DNA of 64,000 bases from Rhodobacteraceae bacterium XHP0102 (GTDB lineage: Bacteria > Pseudomonadota > Alphaproteobacteria > Rhodobacterales > Rhodobacteraceae): NCBI GenBank assembly GCA_025751475.1, contig JAOWLD010000002.1, forward strand, positions 62,001 to 126,000, in the 5' to 3' direction. The notes beneath the pieces are model-generated. The model made no database searches. It was given only the letters and a program-made list of their open reading frames with translations, and was not told where the DNA came from. This document shows positions 9,774 through 20,980 of the stretch, one piece after another. Position numbers and translations under genes: made by a program. Positions within the stretch are counted from its first letter, which is position 1. Each line of letters opens with the position of its first letter.

Positions 9774-10327
9774 GCCTGATTAAGGCGGGAACAGAAGTTC
9801 CCTATCGGGTGACGATTTTGCGGATGCTGTCACCACCGCAAAGCAATTCTACGCTGCCCCAAGGGGTGGATGTCGCACAGGCCATTGCGCCGTCTTTGGA
9901 CGATTTCTTCTCCCTTTATGATGCGGTGGGCCGCGATTACGAATGGGTGGACCAACACAATCGCCCTAAGGCAGAGCTGCAGGCATGGTTGCATCACCCT
10001 ATGGTCGAGACATGGATTGCCAAGCGCGCGGGCACCCCACAGGGGTTTTTCATGTTGGACTTTTCCGAAAGCGGGACCTGCGACTTGGCCTATTTCGGTC
10101 TGTTGCCAAATGCCGTTGGACAGGGGCTTGGCCGCGCCTTGTTGATGCAGGCCCTGCATCAGGCATGGGCGGGTAGAGGCGTGACTTGCGTGACCGTGAA
10201 CACCTGCACGCTTGACCATCCGCGTGCGCTGGCGCTCTATCACGCGGCGGGCTTTGTGGCGGAGCGGTTCGAGGATCGCAGGCGCGTTCTGACCCGCGAC
10301 CGTGATATATCGCAGCACCCCGCCTAA
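9770..10327 (+). CDS. GNAT family N-acetyltransferase
   Basis: A 185-residue protein with the acetyl-CoA pyrophosphate-binding motif LPNAVGQGLGRALL (about 104-117), preceded by a beta strand and followed by VTVNTCTLDHPRALALYHAAGF, the usual motif B with the N-x-x-L-x-x-Y-x-x-x-G-F pattern of RimI-like enzymes. The substrate cannot be told. Start overlaps the sseA stop by four bases, and the aminotransferase gene begins ten bases after its stop, so it is likely translationally coupled within the run. Confidence 0.85.
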   Translation: MSLIKAGTEVPYRVTILRMLSPPQSNSTLPQGVDVAQAIAPSLDDFFSLYDAVGRDYEWVDQHNRPKAELQAWLHHPMVETWIAKRAGTPQGFFMLDFSESGTCDLAYFGLLPNAVGQGLGRALLMQALHQAWAGRGVTCVTVNTCTLDHPRALALYHAAGFVAERFEDRRRVLTRDRDISQHPA

Positions 10328-10337
10328 AGGCTCCACC

Positions 10338-11528
10338 ATGTTTGAAACCTTGACCGCACCAGAAGCTGATAAAATCATCCGCTTGATGGCCCTCTTTGCG
10401 GCGGACCCACGCCCTGAAAAGATCGACCTTGGTGTGGGCGTCTATCGCAACAGCCAAGGGCAGACACCCATCATGGCCGCCGTCAAAGAGGCCGAGCGAC
10501 AGATTTGGAACGCGCAGCAAAGCAAATCCTATATCTCGCTTGCAGGCGACAAGGCCTATCTTGAGGCAGTCGAAGATTTGCTCTTTACCACACGCGGGGC
10601 CAAAGCCGCGATTGCCACACCCGGAGGCACAGGAGCGCTGCGTCAATGTTTCGAGGCGCTGAAATACCTGCGTGCGGGTCTGACCGTCTGGCTGCCAGAA
10701 CCCACATGGCCCAATCACGCCTCGATCTTACACTATTTGGGTCTGCAGGTTCAGACCTATCGCTTTCGCGATGAGGCAACAGGCGGATTGGATCACGCGG
10801 GCATGATGGCCGATCTCGCACAGGTTGCAGAAGGGGATGCGGTGGTGATCCATGGCTGTTGCCACAATCCAACAGGCATTGAGCCAAGCGCGCAGGTATG
10901 GCGAGACATCGCACTGACATTGGCCAAGGCCAAAGCCCTCCCTGTGATAGACATGGCCTATCTGGGCTTTGGCAACGGAATTGAGGCCGATCTTACAGGG
11001 TTACGCCTGATTGCTGCAGAATGCCCCGAACTCTTGGTGGGCTTCTCTGCGTCAAAATCCTTTGGGCTCTATCGCGACCGTGTGGGTGCTGTTCTGGCCC
11101 AATGTGCCGGCCCCGAAACTCAAACCCAGATGCAAGGCTTGCTGACATGGCTCAATCGTCAAAACTACGCTTTCCCGCCTGACCATGGGGCGCGGGTTGT
11201 TCAGGTGATTTTAGACGATCCCGATCTGCGCGCGATGTGGGAGACCGAATTGACTACCATGCGCGCAGAGATCAACGCGAACCGTCAAGGTTTTGCAGAT
11301 GCACTTAGGGCGCATCAAATGGCGACATTGGCAGATCAGATTGCAGCGCAGCGCGGAATGTTCTCGCTGCTTGGCCTCAGTGTGGAACAGGTGCGGCGTT
11401 TGCGCGAAAACAGCGCAATCTATATTGTTGAGGACAGCCGCGCTAATTTGGCGGCCATGACACCGATGTCCAGCCGCATTGTCGCGCAGGCGATTTCAGC
11501 GCTTGCGAAAGAAGACCAATCAGCATAG
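10338..11528 (+). CDS. Aromatic amino acid / aspartate aminotransferase (class I)
   Basis: A 396-residue fold-type I PLP enzyme of the AspC/TyrB subgroup. The N-terminal DLGVGVYRN motif, the Asn of CCHNPTGIEPS, the Tyr/Asp pair of IDMAYLGFG and the PLP lysine in GFSASKSFGLYRDRVGA are all recognisable, in the expected order. AspC/TyrB-type enzymes move amino groups among aspartate, glutamate and aromatic amino acids. Start ATG at 10338 begins MFETLTAPEADKI, the normal family N-terminus. Third gene of the sseA run. Confidence 0.92.
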   Translation: MFETLTAPEADKIIRLMALFAADPRPEKIDLGVGVYRNSQGQTPIMAAVKEAERQIWNAQQSKSYISLAGDKAYLEAVEDLLFTTRGAKAAIATPGGTGALRQCFEALKYLRAGLTVWLPEPTWPNHASILHYLGLQVQTYRFRDEATGGLDHAGMMADLAQVAEGDAVVIHGCCHNPTGIEPSAQVWRDIALTLAKAKALPVIDMAYLGFGNGIEADLTGLRLIAAECPELLVGFSASKSFGLYRDRVGAVLAQCAGPETQTQMQGLLTWLNRQNYAFPPDHGARVVQVILDDPDLRAMWETELTTMRAEINANRQGFADALRAHQMATLADQIAAQRGMFSLLGLSVEQVRRLRENSAIYIVEDSRANLAAMTPMSSRIVAQAISALAKEDQSA

Positions 11529-11596
11529 AGCGCGCCCTGTCCCGCGATGCGCGCGGGGCCAAGTCTCCGACTACCTTGTCAAAACGGATGAACATT

Positions 11597-12220
11597 ATGA
11601 AAACGTCTTACCTTCCTGGCATCGTTGCCATGGCGGCCATCGTTCTGGCCTCGAATATCCTTGTGCAATTCCTATTCGGCAATTGGCTGACATGGGGGGC
11701 ATTTACCTATCCGCTTGCCTTTTTGGTCACCGATATCATGAACCGCGTATACGGCCCATCGGCCGCGCGGCGTGTCGTCTTGGCGGGTTTTGTGACGGGT
11801 GTCTTGTGCTCCCTGATCGGCACGCAGATCATGGGCGAATTTGGTCCGTTGGTTACGCTGCGCATTGCGGTCGGGTCAGGTCTGGCCTTCTTGGTCGCAC
11901 AATTGGTGGATGTCGCAATCTTTGATCGTTTGCGTGCGGGCAACTGGTGGCGCGCGCCTGTGGTCTCGACCCTCATCGGCTCTAGCCTTGATACCGCCTT
12001 GTTCTTCACCATCGCTTTTTCTGCAAGCCTCAGCTTCCTTGAACCCGCCAATGACGTCTCTTGGGCGGGTGAGGTGCTGCCGATTTTAGGCTTCGGCCCT
12101 CAGGCGCCGTTGTGGGTGTCTCTTGCGATTGCGGATTGGCTGGTCAAACTTGCACTTGCGTTGCTTGCGCTTGTGCCTTTCCGCCTGATCACGCGCAAAG
12201 TTTTGGCACAGGTTGCGTAA
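11597..12220 (+). CDS. Queuosine precursor transporter (YhhQ/VUT family)
   Basis: A 207-residue membrane protein with about six hydrophobic segments. The stretch GAFTYPLAFLVTDIMNRVYG near the N-terminus is the signature of the YhhQ/QPTR family, and STLIGSSLDTALFF is a second conserved block. Family members import preQ0/preQ1 for queuosine tRNA modification. GGATGA lies five bases before the ATG at 11597; ATG at 11588 and TTG at 11576 are alternative starts. No preQ1 riboswitch-like structure is visible in the short upstream gap. Confidence 0.88.
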   Translation: MKTSYLPGIVAMAAIVLASNILVQFLFGNWLTWGAFTYPLAFLVTDIMNRVYGPSAARRVVLAGFVTGVLCSLIGTQIMGEFGPLVTLRIAVGSGLAFLVAQLVDVAIFDRLRAGNWWRAPVVSTLIGSSLDTALFFTIAFSASLSFLEPANDVSWAGEVLPILGFGPQAPLWVSLAIADWLVKLALALLALVPFRLITRKVLAQVA

Positions 12221-12226
12221 AAACTT

Positions 12227-12262
12227 TTGACAAACACAAAATATGTGGCAACCTGTGGATAA
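12227..12262 (+). promoter_or_regulatory. Candidate promoter with overlapping perfect DnaA box
   Basis: TTGACA at 12227-12232 is a consensus -35 hexamer. With a 17-base spacer the -10 region would fall at about 12250-12255, where the sequence is poor (AACCTG), so the promoter is only a candidate. TGTGGATAA at 12254-12262 is the exact reverse complement of the DnaA box TTATCCACA and would cover the -10/start region. One box alone is not an origin; it could let DnaA control the small transcript that follows. Confidence 0.4.
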
Positions 12263-12290
12263 CTGAAACGTAATGAAAGGAGGTGGTCCA

Positions 12291-12347
12291 GTGTCTAGAG
12301 AGGTATTGGAGATAGGGTTCGGGACAGCGATGGAGGTGCGCCTTTAA
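12291..12347 (+). CDS. 18-codon small ORF or leader peptide with strong Shine-Dalgarno
   Basis: GTG start at 12291 and TAA at 12345-12347 encode MSREVLEIGFGTAMEVRL. The Shine-Dalgarno AAAGGAGGTGG at 12276-12286 is close to a perfect complement of the 16S rRNA 3' end, four bases before the GTG, much stronger than those of neighbouring genes. I do not recognise the peptide. Downstream, CCGCCTCCT (12401-12409) can pair with AGGAGGTGG (12278-12286) over nine positions with one G-U, and an intrinsic terminator follows at 12419. The arrangement suits either a leader peptide with translation-coupled attenuation ahead of the hemerythrin gene, or an independent small mRNA or dual-function sRNA. Confidence 0.45.
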   Translation: MSREVLEIGFGTAMEVRL

Positions 12348-12418
12348 GCAGCCTTGAGGGCGACAACCGACATGGCTGGGCGACAATTTCCTAACCGCGC
12401 CCGCCTCCTGATTTCTCG

Positions 12419-12446
12419 AAGGGCCGCTGTCATCAGCGGCCCTTTT
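12419..12446 (+). terminator. Intrinsic terminator before the hemerythrin gene
   Basis: AAGGGCCGCTG (12419-12429), loop TCAT, and CAGCGGCCCTT (12434-12444) form a perfect 11-bp stem with a four-base loop, followed by a short T run ending at 12446. It ends only 16 bases before the hemerythrin ATG, so it would stop readthrough from the queuosine transporter or end the small transcript that starts near 12260. Confidence 0.8.
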
Positions 12447-12462
12447 CGATGAGGACAAAACT

Positions 12463-13041
12463 ATGACCGAAGATGATGTTCTGGCGCTTGCGCGCCGCAC
12501 GGGTTTGCCCGATGCGCTGCGGGTTCTGTTGGAGGAATACCCACGCGATGCGTGGCAAGCCCATCCAAATTTTGGGGGTCTGGTGGCCTTTTGGCTGGAT
12601 CGCCACCTGATGTTTCGCCGGCTTGACGCGATGCTGACCGATGCTGTGCAAACCGCGCTAGATCGCAAAAGTGATCCGCAGAACTTCGCGCGCAACGTCT
12701 CGCGCTTCGGAGGAATGTTGCTTGAGCAGCTTCACGGTCATCACATGATCGAGGATCAGCACTATTTTCCGCTTTTGGTTCAAAAGGCCCCCGTTTTAGA
12801 ACGCGGATTCGACATTTTGGACCGCGACCACCACGCGCTGGACCCGCTGTTGACGGAATTTGCAAATGCCGCAAACGGCGCAATCACAGGGGCTATGGCC
12901 AACAAGGGTCCAGACGCGATTGCGCCATTGGAGCGCGAACTGACCCGCCTGTCCCATCTGTTGGATCGACATTTGCAAGATGAAGAAGAATTGGTGGTTC
13001 CCGTGATCCTGAAATTCGGCCCATCAGGTCTGGACGGATGA
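12463..13041 (+). CDS. Hemerythrin domain-containing protein
   Basis: A 192-residue, mostly helical protein. The metal ligands follow the hemerythrin HHE pattern: LHGHHMIEDQHYFP (about 86-99), LDRDHHALD (about 120-128) and LDRHLQDEEELVVP (about 167-180), so a diiron site is likely intact. Such proteins bind oxygen or NO or protect iron centres, in the cytoplasm. GAGGAC lies a few bases before the ATG. It sits immediately after the terminator of the small transcript, which may control it. It converges with gyrB. Confidence 0.85.
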   Translation: MTEDDVLALARRTGLPDALRVLLEEYPRDAWQAHPNFGGLVAFWLDRHLMFRRLDAMLTDAVQTALDRKSDPQNFARNVSRFGGMLLEQLHGHHMIEDQHYFPLLVQKAPVLERGFDILDRDHHALDPLLTEFANAANGAITGAMANKGPDAIAPLERELTRLSHLLDRHLQDEEELVVPVILKFGPSGLDG

Positions 13042-13066
13042 TCCCCGCCTTGAATGCGGCGGGGAT
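13041..13066. terminator. Hairpin between convergent hemerythrin and gyrB genes
   Basis: ATCCCCGCC (13041-13049) and GGCGGGGAT (13058-13066) form a perfect 9-bp stem with an 8-base loop in the 34-base gap between two convergent genes. No long T run follows on either strand, so it may act as a bidirectional, partly Rho-dependent terminator. Confidence 0.6.
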
Positions 13067-13075
13067 GAACCCTGC

Positions 13076-16193
<3,118 letters not shown>

Positions 16194-16214
16194 GATCCGT
16201 CCTGTATGTGGCCC

Positions 16215-17279
16215 TTATGAGCCAAGCGGCACATCCTGCGCACGCGTGCCAAACTCCATGAACAATTCTGCCCCCGTTCCTGTCAAGAAGGCTTGCGCGT
16301 TGAGCGCGCATATCTCGTCAAAAAGGGCGGCACGGCGTGCTGCATCAAGATGCGCAGCCACCTCATCCAACAGCACCAAAGGCGCACGGCCTGTATCTTG
16401 CTTCAAGGCACGGGCATTGGCCAAAATGAGGGAGACAAGCAAGGCTTTCTGCTCGCCCGTAGAGCATTGCCGTGCAGGGGCATCTTTGACCCGATAGATC
16501 GCGCCAAGATCGGTGCGATGCGGACCAACAAGCGTGCGCCCCGCCGCCATATCGCGCGCGCGCGTCTCGGCCCAAAAACGGGCCAAGTCATCAGGCACGG
16601 TGAAACCATCGCCCTCCTCCAAGGTCAAATCCGCAATTGGGAAACTGGTTTCCGCCTGTTCTTGCGCCGCCGCGATCCGGGTCAGCGCCGCTTGACGATT
16701 GGCGTGGATTTGCGCCGCTGCGGTCATCATCTGCCGCTCAAGCGCGCTATACCAGCTTGTATCGCGGGCCTGATCCTTCAACAGTCGATTGCGGTCGCGC
16801 ATGGCTTTTTCATAGGCCAAAACCGCCTCACCATGCTCTGGAAAAAAGCTCAAAGTGATCCGATCCAAAAACCGTCTGCGTCCCTCGGCCCCCTCGATCC
16901 AGAGACGATCCTGCGAAGGCACAAGCCAGACCATCCGCAAAAGTCGCGCAAGCGCCAATTGCGGTGCGGATTTTTCGTCAATCTCTACTTGACGGGGGTT
17001 GCCTGGTTCTGCGCGCGTCACCACCTCATGTGTCACATGGTCAATTTCAAGCGTTGCAGCCACTCGCCATCCGATGCCTTCTGGGCGGCGCGTCAAATCC
17101 TCAGACGGCGCACGCCGCAAACCGCGACCAGGCGAGAGCATGGAAATGGCTTCGAGAATATTGGTTTTGCCTGCGCCATTGGGCCCATAAACCGTAACAG
17201 GACGCCCATCAAAGGCCAATCGCAGCCCAAGGTGGCTGCGGAAATGAGAGAGGTGCAAAGCCGAAATATAGGCCGTCAT
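16215..17279 (-). CDS. recF: DNA replication and repair protein RecF
   Basis: A 354-residue SMC-like ATPase. Walker A is YGPNGAGKTN near residue 32-41, the signature region is CSTGEQKALLVSLILA (about 270-285) and Walker B is APLVLLDEVAAHLD (about 300-313). RecF loads RecOR and RecA at gaps in single-stranded DNA. It follows dnaN after 36 bases on the same strand, the classic dnaN-recF pair. Confidence 0.95.
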   Translation of the reverse strand: MTAYISALHLSHFRSHLGLRLAFDGRPVTVYGPNGAGKTNILEAISMLSPGRGLRRAPSEDLTRRPEGIGWRVAATLEIDHVTHEVVTRAEPGNPRQVEIDEKSAPQLALARLLRMVWLVPSQDRLWIEGAEGRRRFLDRITLSFFPEHGEAVLAYEKAMRDRNRLLKDQARDTSWYSALERQMMTAAAQIHANRQAALTRIAAAQEQAETSFPIADLTLEEGDGFTVPDDLARFWAETRARDMAAGRTLVGPHRTDLGAIYRVKDAPARQCSTGEQKALLVSLILANARALKQDTGRAPLVLLDEVAAHLDAARRAALFDEICALNAQAFLTGTGAELFMEFGTRAQDVPLGS

Positions 17280-17315
17280 CCCGCGCGGTCTTTCCCTTTG
17301 GCGGGGGCGAATGCC

Positions 17316-18434
17316 TTAGACCCGCATCGGCATCACAACATAGATGGCGCTGGTGTCATTACCCTCGCGCATCAAGGTCGGATCCCCCGATGAGTTGAAC
17401 ATGAAAACGGCATTCTCGCGATCCACTTGGCTGGCGATTTCAAGCAGGTATTTGGCGTTGAAGCCAATCTCCAGCTTTTCATCCGCATAGGCCACCGCCA
17501 GTTCTTCTTCGGCGGCACCCGCATCAGGGGCGTTGACCGACAGAACCAACCGATCCTCATCAAGTGACAATTTCACCGCACGCGAGCGTTCAGAAGACAC
17601 CGTGGCCACACGATCCACCGCACGCGCGAATTCAGAGGCATCCACCTCCAATTTACGGGTATTGCCCGATGGGATGACCCGCTGATAATCGGGGAAGGTG
17701 CCATCAATCACCTTCGAGGTCAGGGTGATCTCAGGTGTGGCAAAGCGGATTTTTGTCTCGGAGACGGACACGGCAATCACCGCATCATCATCTTCAAGCA
17801 ATTTGCGGATCTCGCCCACGGTTTTGCGTGGCACGATCACACCTGGCATGGCCTCGGCACCTGCGGGCAGTTCAGTATCAACCCGCGCCAAACGGTGACC
17901 ATCGGTGGCAACCGCGCGCAACATCCGCCCCTCTTCGCCCTCGGCAATATGGAAATAAACGCCGTTGAGATAGTAGCGGGTTTCCTCGGTCGAAATCGCA
18001 AATTTGGATTTATCGAACAAGCGGCGCAGGGCGGGTGCCTTGGCCGAAAAATTTGCACTGTATTCGGACGAGGACATCACAGGAAAATCTTCCTTCGGCA
18101 ATGTCGCCAAAGAGAAATTCGAGCGTCCCGCCTGCACAATCAACCGCCCCGAAGCCGCATCATCACTGATCTGCACCAAGGCCCCATCGGGCAATTTACG
18201 CGTGATCTCATGCAGCGTTACCGCCGATACTGTGGTTGCGCCTGCCTGTTCGACATGGGCATCAACCTTGTCGACCACCTCTATATCCAAATCTGTCGCG
18301 CGGAACGAGACATTGCTGCCGTCCGCTTCGATCAAGACATTCGCCAAAATGGGAATTGTATTGCGGCGCTCGACAACCGACTGGGCTTGGCTGACTGCTT
18401 TGAGCAGGGCGGCACGCTCAATAGAAAATTTCAT
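17316..18434 (-). CDS. dnaN: DNA polymerase III beta subunit (sliding clamp)
   Basis: A 372-residue clamp starting MKFSIERAALLKAVSQAQ and ending YVVMPMRV, both canonical. Three repeated clamp domains of about 120 residues each are implied by the length; VATDGHRLARVD in the second domain is a strongly conserved DnaN block. It holds the replicative polymerase on DNA and recruits repair proteins. The start ATG at 18434 is chosen over the extended frame reaching 18497. A 128-base gap separates it from dnaA and may hold its own promoter. Confidence 0.97.
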   Translation of the reverse strand: MKFSIERAALLKAVSQAQSVVERRNTIPILANVLIEADGSNVSFRATDLDIEVVDKVDAHVEQAGATTVSAVTLHEITRKLPDGALVQISDDAASGRLIVQAGRSNFSLATLPKEDFPVMSSSEYSANFSAKAPALRRLFDKSKFAISTEETRYYLNGVYFHIAEGEEGRMLRAVATDGHRLARVDTELPAGAEAMPGVIVPRKTVGEIRKLLEDDDAVIAVSVSETKIRFATPEITLTSKVIDGTFPDYQRVIPSGNTRKLEVDASEFARAVDRVATVSSERSRAVKLSLDEDRLVLSVNAPDAGAAEEELAVAYADEKLEIGFNAKYLLEIASQVDRENAVFMFNSSGDPTLMREGNDTSAIYVVMPMRV

Positions 18435-18562
18435 AGCCTCGTCTCCAACATAGGGCGGGGCGCAGAGGTTACTATCTCTGCGCCGCGGCACAAGCATTTT
18501 ATGCGCAATGTTTCGCTTGGGGGCGTCTGGGTCAATGGCAATCTGCGCAGATGCGCGCGAAT

Positions 18563-19936
18563 TTAAGCCTCCAACAGGCGGCGCAGCAATTCCGCGTCCT
18601 CTACGAATTGACTGTCTGTGCTCATCAGCTCCTCGATTTTGCGCACACCGTGCAAGATCGTGGTATGATCGCGCCCACCGAATTTACGGCCGATCTCAGG
18701 CAAAGACCGCGTGGTGTATTTCTTGCACAGATACATCGCCATTTGACGCGGACGCACGATATTGCGCGCGCGGTTGGGGCTGATCAGATCAGCAGGGCGC
18801 ACCTTGTAGTAATCACAGGTTTTCTTGATGATTTCATCCATCGTCACCTTGCGGCTTGTGGCGCGCAAAATGTCCGACAGACATTCTTGGGTGAGGTCAA
18901 GGGTGATCTCGGCCCCGACCAAATCAGCGAATGCGCAAAGGCGGGTCAAAGCCCCCTCCAGAACACGCACGTTGGAGGACACGCGATGCGCAATAAATTC
19001 CAACACGCCGTCCGCCATTTTCAAATCGCGGTAGCGCAGGCGCTGTGTCTCTAGCTTGGCTTGCAAAATACCAAGGCGCAGCTCGTAATCAGTGGGGTGC
19101 AAATCGACCACCAACCCGCATTGCAAACGCGAAGCGATGCGGCTGTCGAGATCTTCCATGTCCACTGGCGCACGATCCCCAGAAATGATGATTTGCTTGC
19201 CCATCTCGACCAGTGCATTGAACGTGTGGAAAAACTCCTCTTGGGTCGAGTTTTTGCCCGCGATGAATTGCACATCATCCACCATCAGCACATCGACCGA
19301 GCGGAACATCTGCTTAAAGCTGATGGTGTCCTTCTCACGGAGCGCACGGACGAAGCGATACATAAACTGTTCTGCAGAGAGGTAATGAATGCGCAGGTCG
19401 GGCTTATTCTGCGTCAGTTCCCACGCGATGGCGTGCATCAAATGTGTCTTACCCAATCCGACCCCACCGTAAAGGAACAGGGGATTGAACGCCACTGGCC
19501 CACCTTCGGCCACGCGGCGCGCGGCGGCATGGGCCAATTCATTTGGCTTGCCCACGATGAATTGGTCAAATGTATACGCGGGGTTCAGGTTCGAAACAGG
19601 CAGATCACCGCCCGATGCCGCCGCAGCAGATTGAGGTGCAAGCTGTGGCGCAGTCGCAGAAATGGGCAATTGCGTCTCCACAGAGTCAGACGGCGCTGTG
19701 GTCACCACGAACGCCAAGCGATCAACGGCCAAGCCCGCACTGTGCAAGTGGCGCAAAATGACATCGCCAAATTTCTGCGAAACCCAAGTGCCAAAGAAAT
19801 TAGTTGGAACACGAAAATGCGCGGTGCGTGCATCGATGCGGTCAAACGTGATCGGCTCAATCCAAGATTTGAAATTGTTCTTTCCAATCGCTGATTGCAG
19901 ATCGTTGCATATGTCCACCCACTTTTCGTTCGTCAT
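18563..19936 (-). CDS. dnaA: Chromosomal replication initiator DnaA
   Basis: A 457-residue initiator. Domain I at the N-terminus (W and NNFKSWIEPITF), a variable linker (about 90-120), the AAA+ domain with Walker A GGVGLGKTHLM and Walker B VLMVDDVQFIAGK, and the C-terminal DNA-binding domain with GGRDHTTILHGVRKIE are all present. It binds DnaA boxes and melts the origin. The start follows a TAGGTG Shine-Dalgarno and an A-rich tract at about 19949-19960. It heads the dnaA-dnaN-recF run. No consensus DnaA box was found directly upstream. Confidence 0.97.
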   Translation of the reverse strand: MTNEKWVDICNDLQSAIGKNNFKSWIEPITFDRIDARTAHFRVPTNFFGTWVSQKFGDVILRHLHSAGLAVDRLAFVVTTAPSDSVETQLPISATAPQLAPQSAAAASGGDLPVSNLNPAYTFDQFIVGKPNELAHAAARRVAEGGPVAFNPLFLYGGVGLGKTHLMHAIAWELTQNKPDLRIHYLSAEQFMYRFVRALREKDTISFKQMFRSVDVLMVDDVQFIAGKNSTQEEFFHTFNALVEMGKQIIISGDRAPVDMEDLDSRIASRLQCGLVVDLHPTDYELRLGILQAKLETQRLRYRDLKMADGVLEFIAHRVSSNVRVLEGALTRLCAFADLVGAEITLDLTQECLSDILRATSRKVTMDEIIKKTCDYYKVRPADLISPNRARNIVRPRQMAMYLCKKYTTRSLPEIGRKFGGRDHTTILHGVRKIEELMSTDSQFVEDAELLRRLLEA

Positions 19937-20483
19937 TACGCACCTACGTTTTTTTTATATATTGCCGCATGGCAGGCCGAAAATTGACCTAAACACGCGG
20001 GGTCATCCCCATTTACTTCGGCTCAGAAAATCTGCTGAACACGCACAAGGCCAACACAAAAGGTGGCGCACTTGTGATGTTCACATCGAAAGAGCTGAGT
20101 GTTGCCCAATCACGTCCCCAAAAAGGCAATTTCGCACATAAATGCGGCGCCTTTGGCGTTTGAACACTCAATAACTCTTCCGAGGGAACACTTAATCAGG
20201 CGGATCAACGCAGGGACGCAGAAATCTGCACCCTGGATTTCACCTCACACATACGTGCCGCGGCGACATCCACACCAGAAACAAGTCCCTTGCTTCCCGC
20301 CTGCGCGCATAAACGCAGGCTTGGCGCTCGTATAACCTATCAGCTGTCCCCCCAGACAATCTGAATCACCATGCGAAGCTAGCGGGACTCCGACCCCTCT
20401 CGCAATAGAACTTCACGCTTGACACAATTCTTTTTCAGAACCGAATCTGATGCAGCAGCAGAATGATATTGATCGATAAAGAT
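19937..20483. other. Gene-free interval upstream of dnaA
   Basis: About 550 bases between dnaA and the rpsT terminator hold no convincing gene; short frames here lack Shine-Dalgarnos and resemble nothing. It must contain the dnaA promoter (an A/T-rich tract TATATAAAAAAAA precedes dnaA on the minus strand). A short motif of the type TGAACAC recurs (20036, 20161, GGAACAC at 20186, related TAAACAC near 19990), including an imperfect direct repeat GAACACTYAATM at 20162 and 20186. A TTGACA at 20419-20424 on the plus strand could start a short transcript ending at the hairpin near 20512. Whether this is part of the replication origin cannot be decided by eye. Confidence 0.5.
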
Positions 20484-20484
20484 T

Positions 20485-20512
20485 TTTCAAAAAAACACCC
20501 GCCGAAGCGGGT
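20485..20512 (-). terminator. Intrinsic terminator of rpsT
   Basis: Read on the minus strand, ACCCGC, loop TTCG and GCGGGT form a 6-bp stem with a stable tetraloop followed by a run of Ts interrupted by one G (plus-strand As at about 20485-20495). On the plus strand the same hairpin is followed by ATTTTTG, so it could also end a short rightward transcript. Confidence 0.85.
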
Positions 20513-20547
20513 ATTTTTGTCATAAAAATTAGGTAAAATAGGAAATC

Positions 20548-20817
20548 CTATTTGGCTGAGAGCGCCTTCACACGGGTCGACAAACGCGACATTTTCCGCG
20601 CGACTGTGTTCTTATGCAGAACGCCCTTCGTCACGCCACGCATCAATTCAGGCTGCGCGTCACGCAAGGCGGCGGCGGCAACAGCGGCATCGCCCGTTGC
20701 AATTGCCTCTTCAACTTTACGCAGGAATGTGCGGATACGCGAACGGCGCGCTTTGTTAACTTCGTAGCGGCGCTCATTCTGGCGGGCGCGTTTTTTGGAC
20801 TGTGGCGTATTGGCCAT
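20548..20817 (-). CDS. rpsT: 30S ribosomal protein S20
   Basis: An 89-residue basic protein starting [17 protein letters not shown] and containing [15 protein letters not shown] and [15 protein letters not shown], the S20 hallmarks. It binds 16S rRNA in the small subunit. AAGGGATCTAG stands before the ATG. Single-gene unit: own terminator downstream and a 163-base gap upstream that should contain its promoter. Location next to dnaA is usual in this family of bacteria. Confidence 0.98.
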   Translation of the reverse strand: MANTPQSKKRARQNERRYEVNKARRSRIRTFLRKVEEAIATGDAAVAAAALRDAQPELMRGVTKGVLHKNTVARKMSRLSTRVKALSAK

Positions 20818-20980
20818 GGCTAGATCCCTTCATACAGGCTCGTATCATTTCAATATGTGACGCGCGCCTTTCCAGCACCTTGCCCGGGTTTTCAGAACCG
20901 AGTCCTCTGGCCATAGCGGGCCTCACACGCATATCTGGCGCGGGCTTTACGAGATTTGTCAGAGAATGTGAAGCCCTTTA

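Noticed and set aside
16293-17393. 366-codon open frame opposite recF
   Set aside because: Antisense to recF with no domain, with the usual Arg/His-rich shadow composition.
19937-20547. Cluster of DnaA boxes marking oriC next to dnaA
   Set aside because: No TTATNCACA or close variant was found; the best candidates differ at two or more fixed positions.
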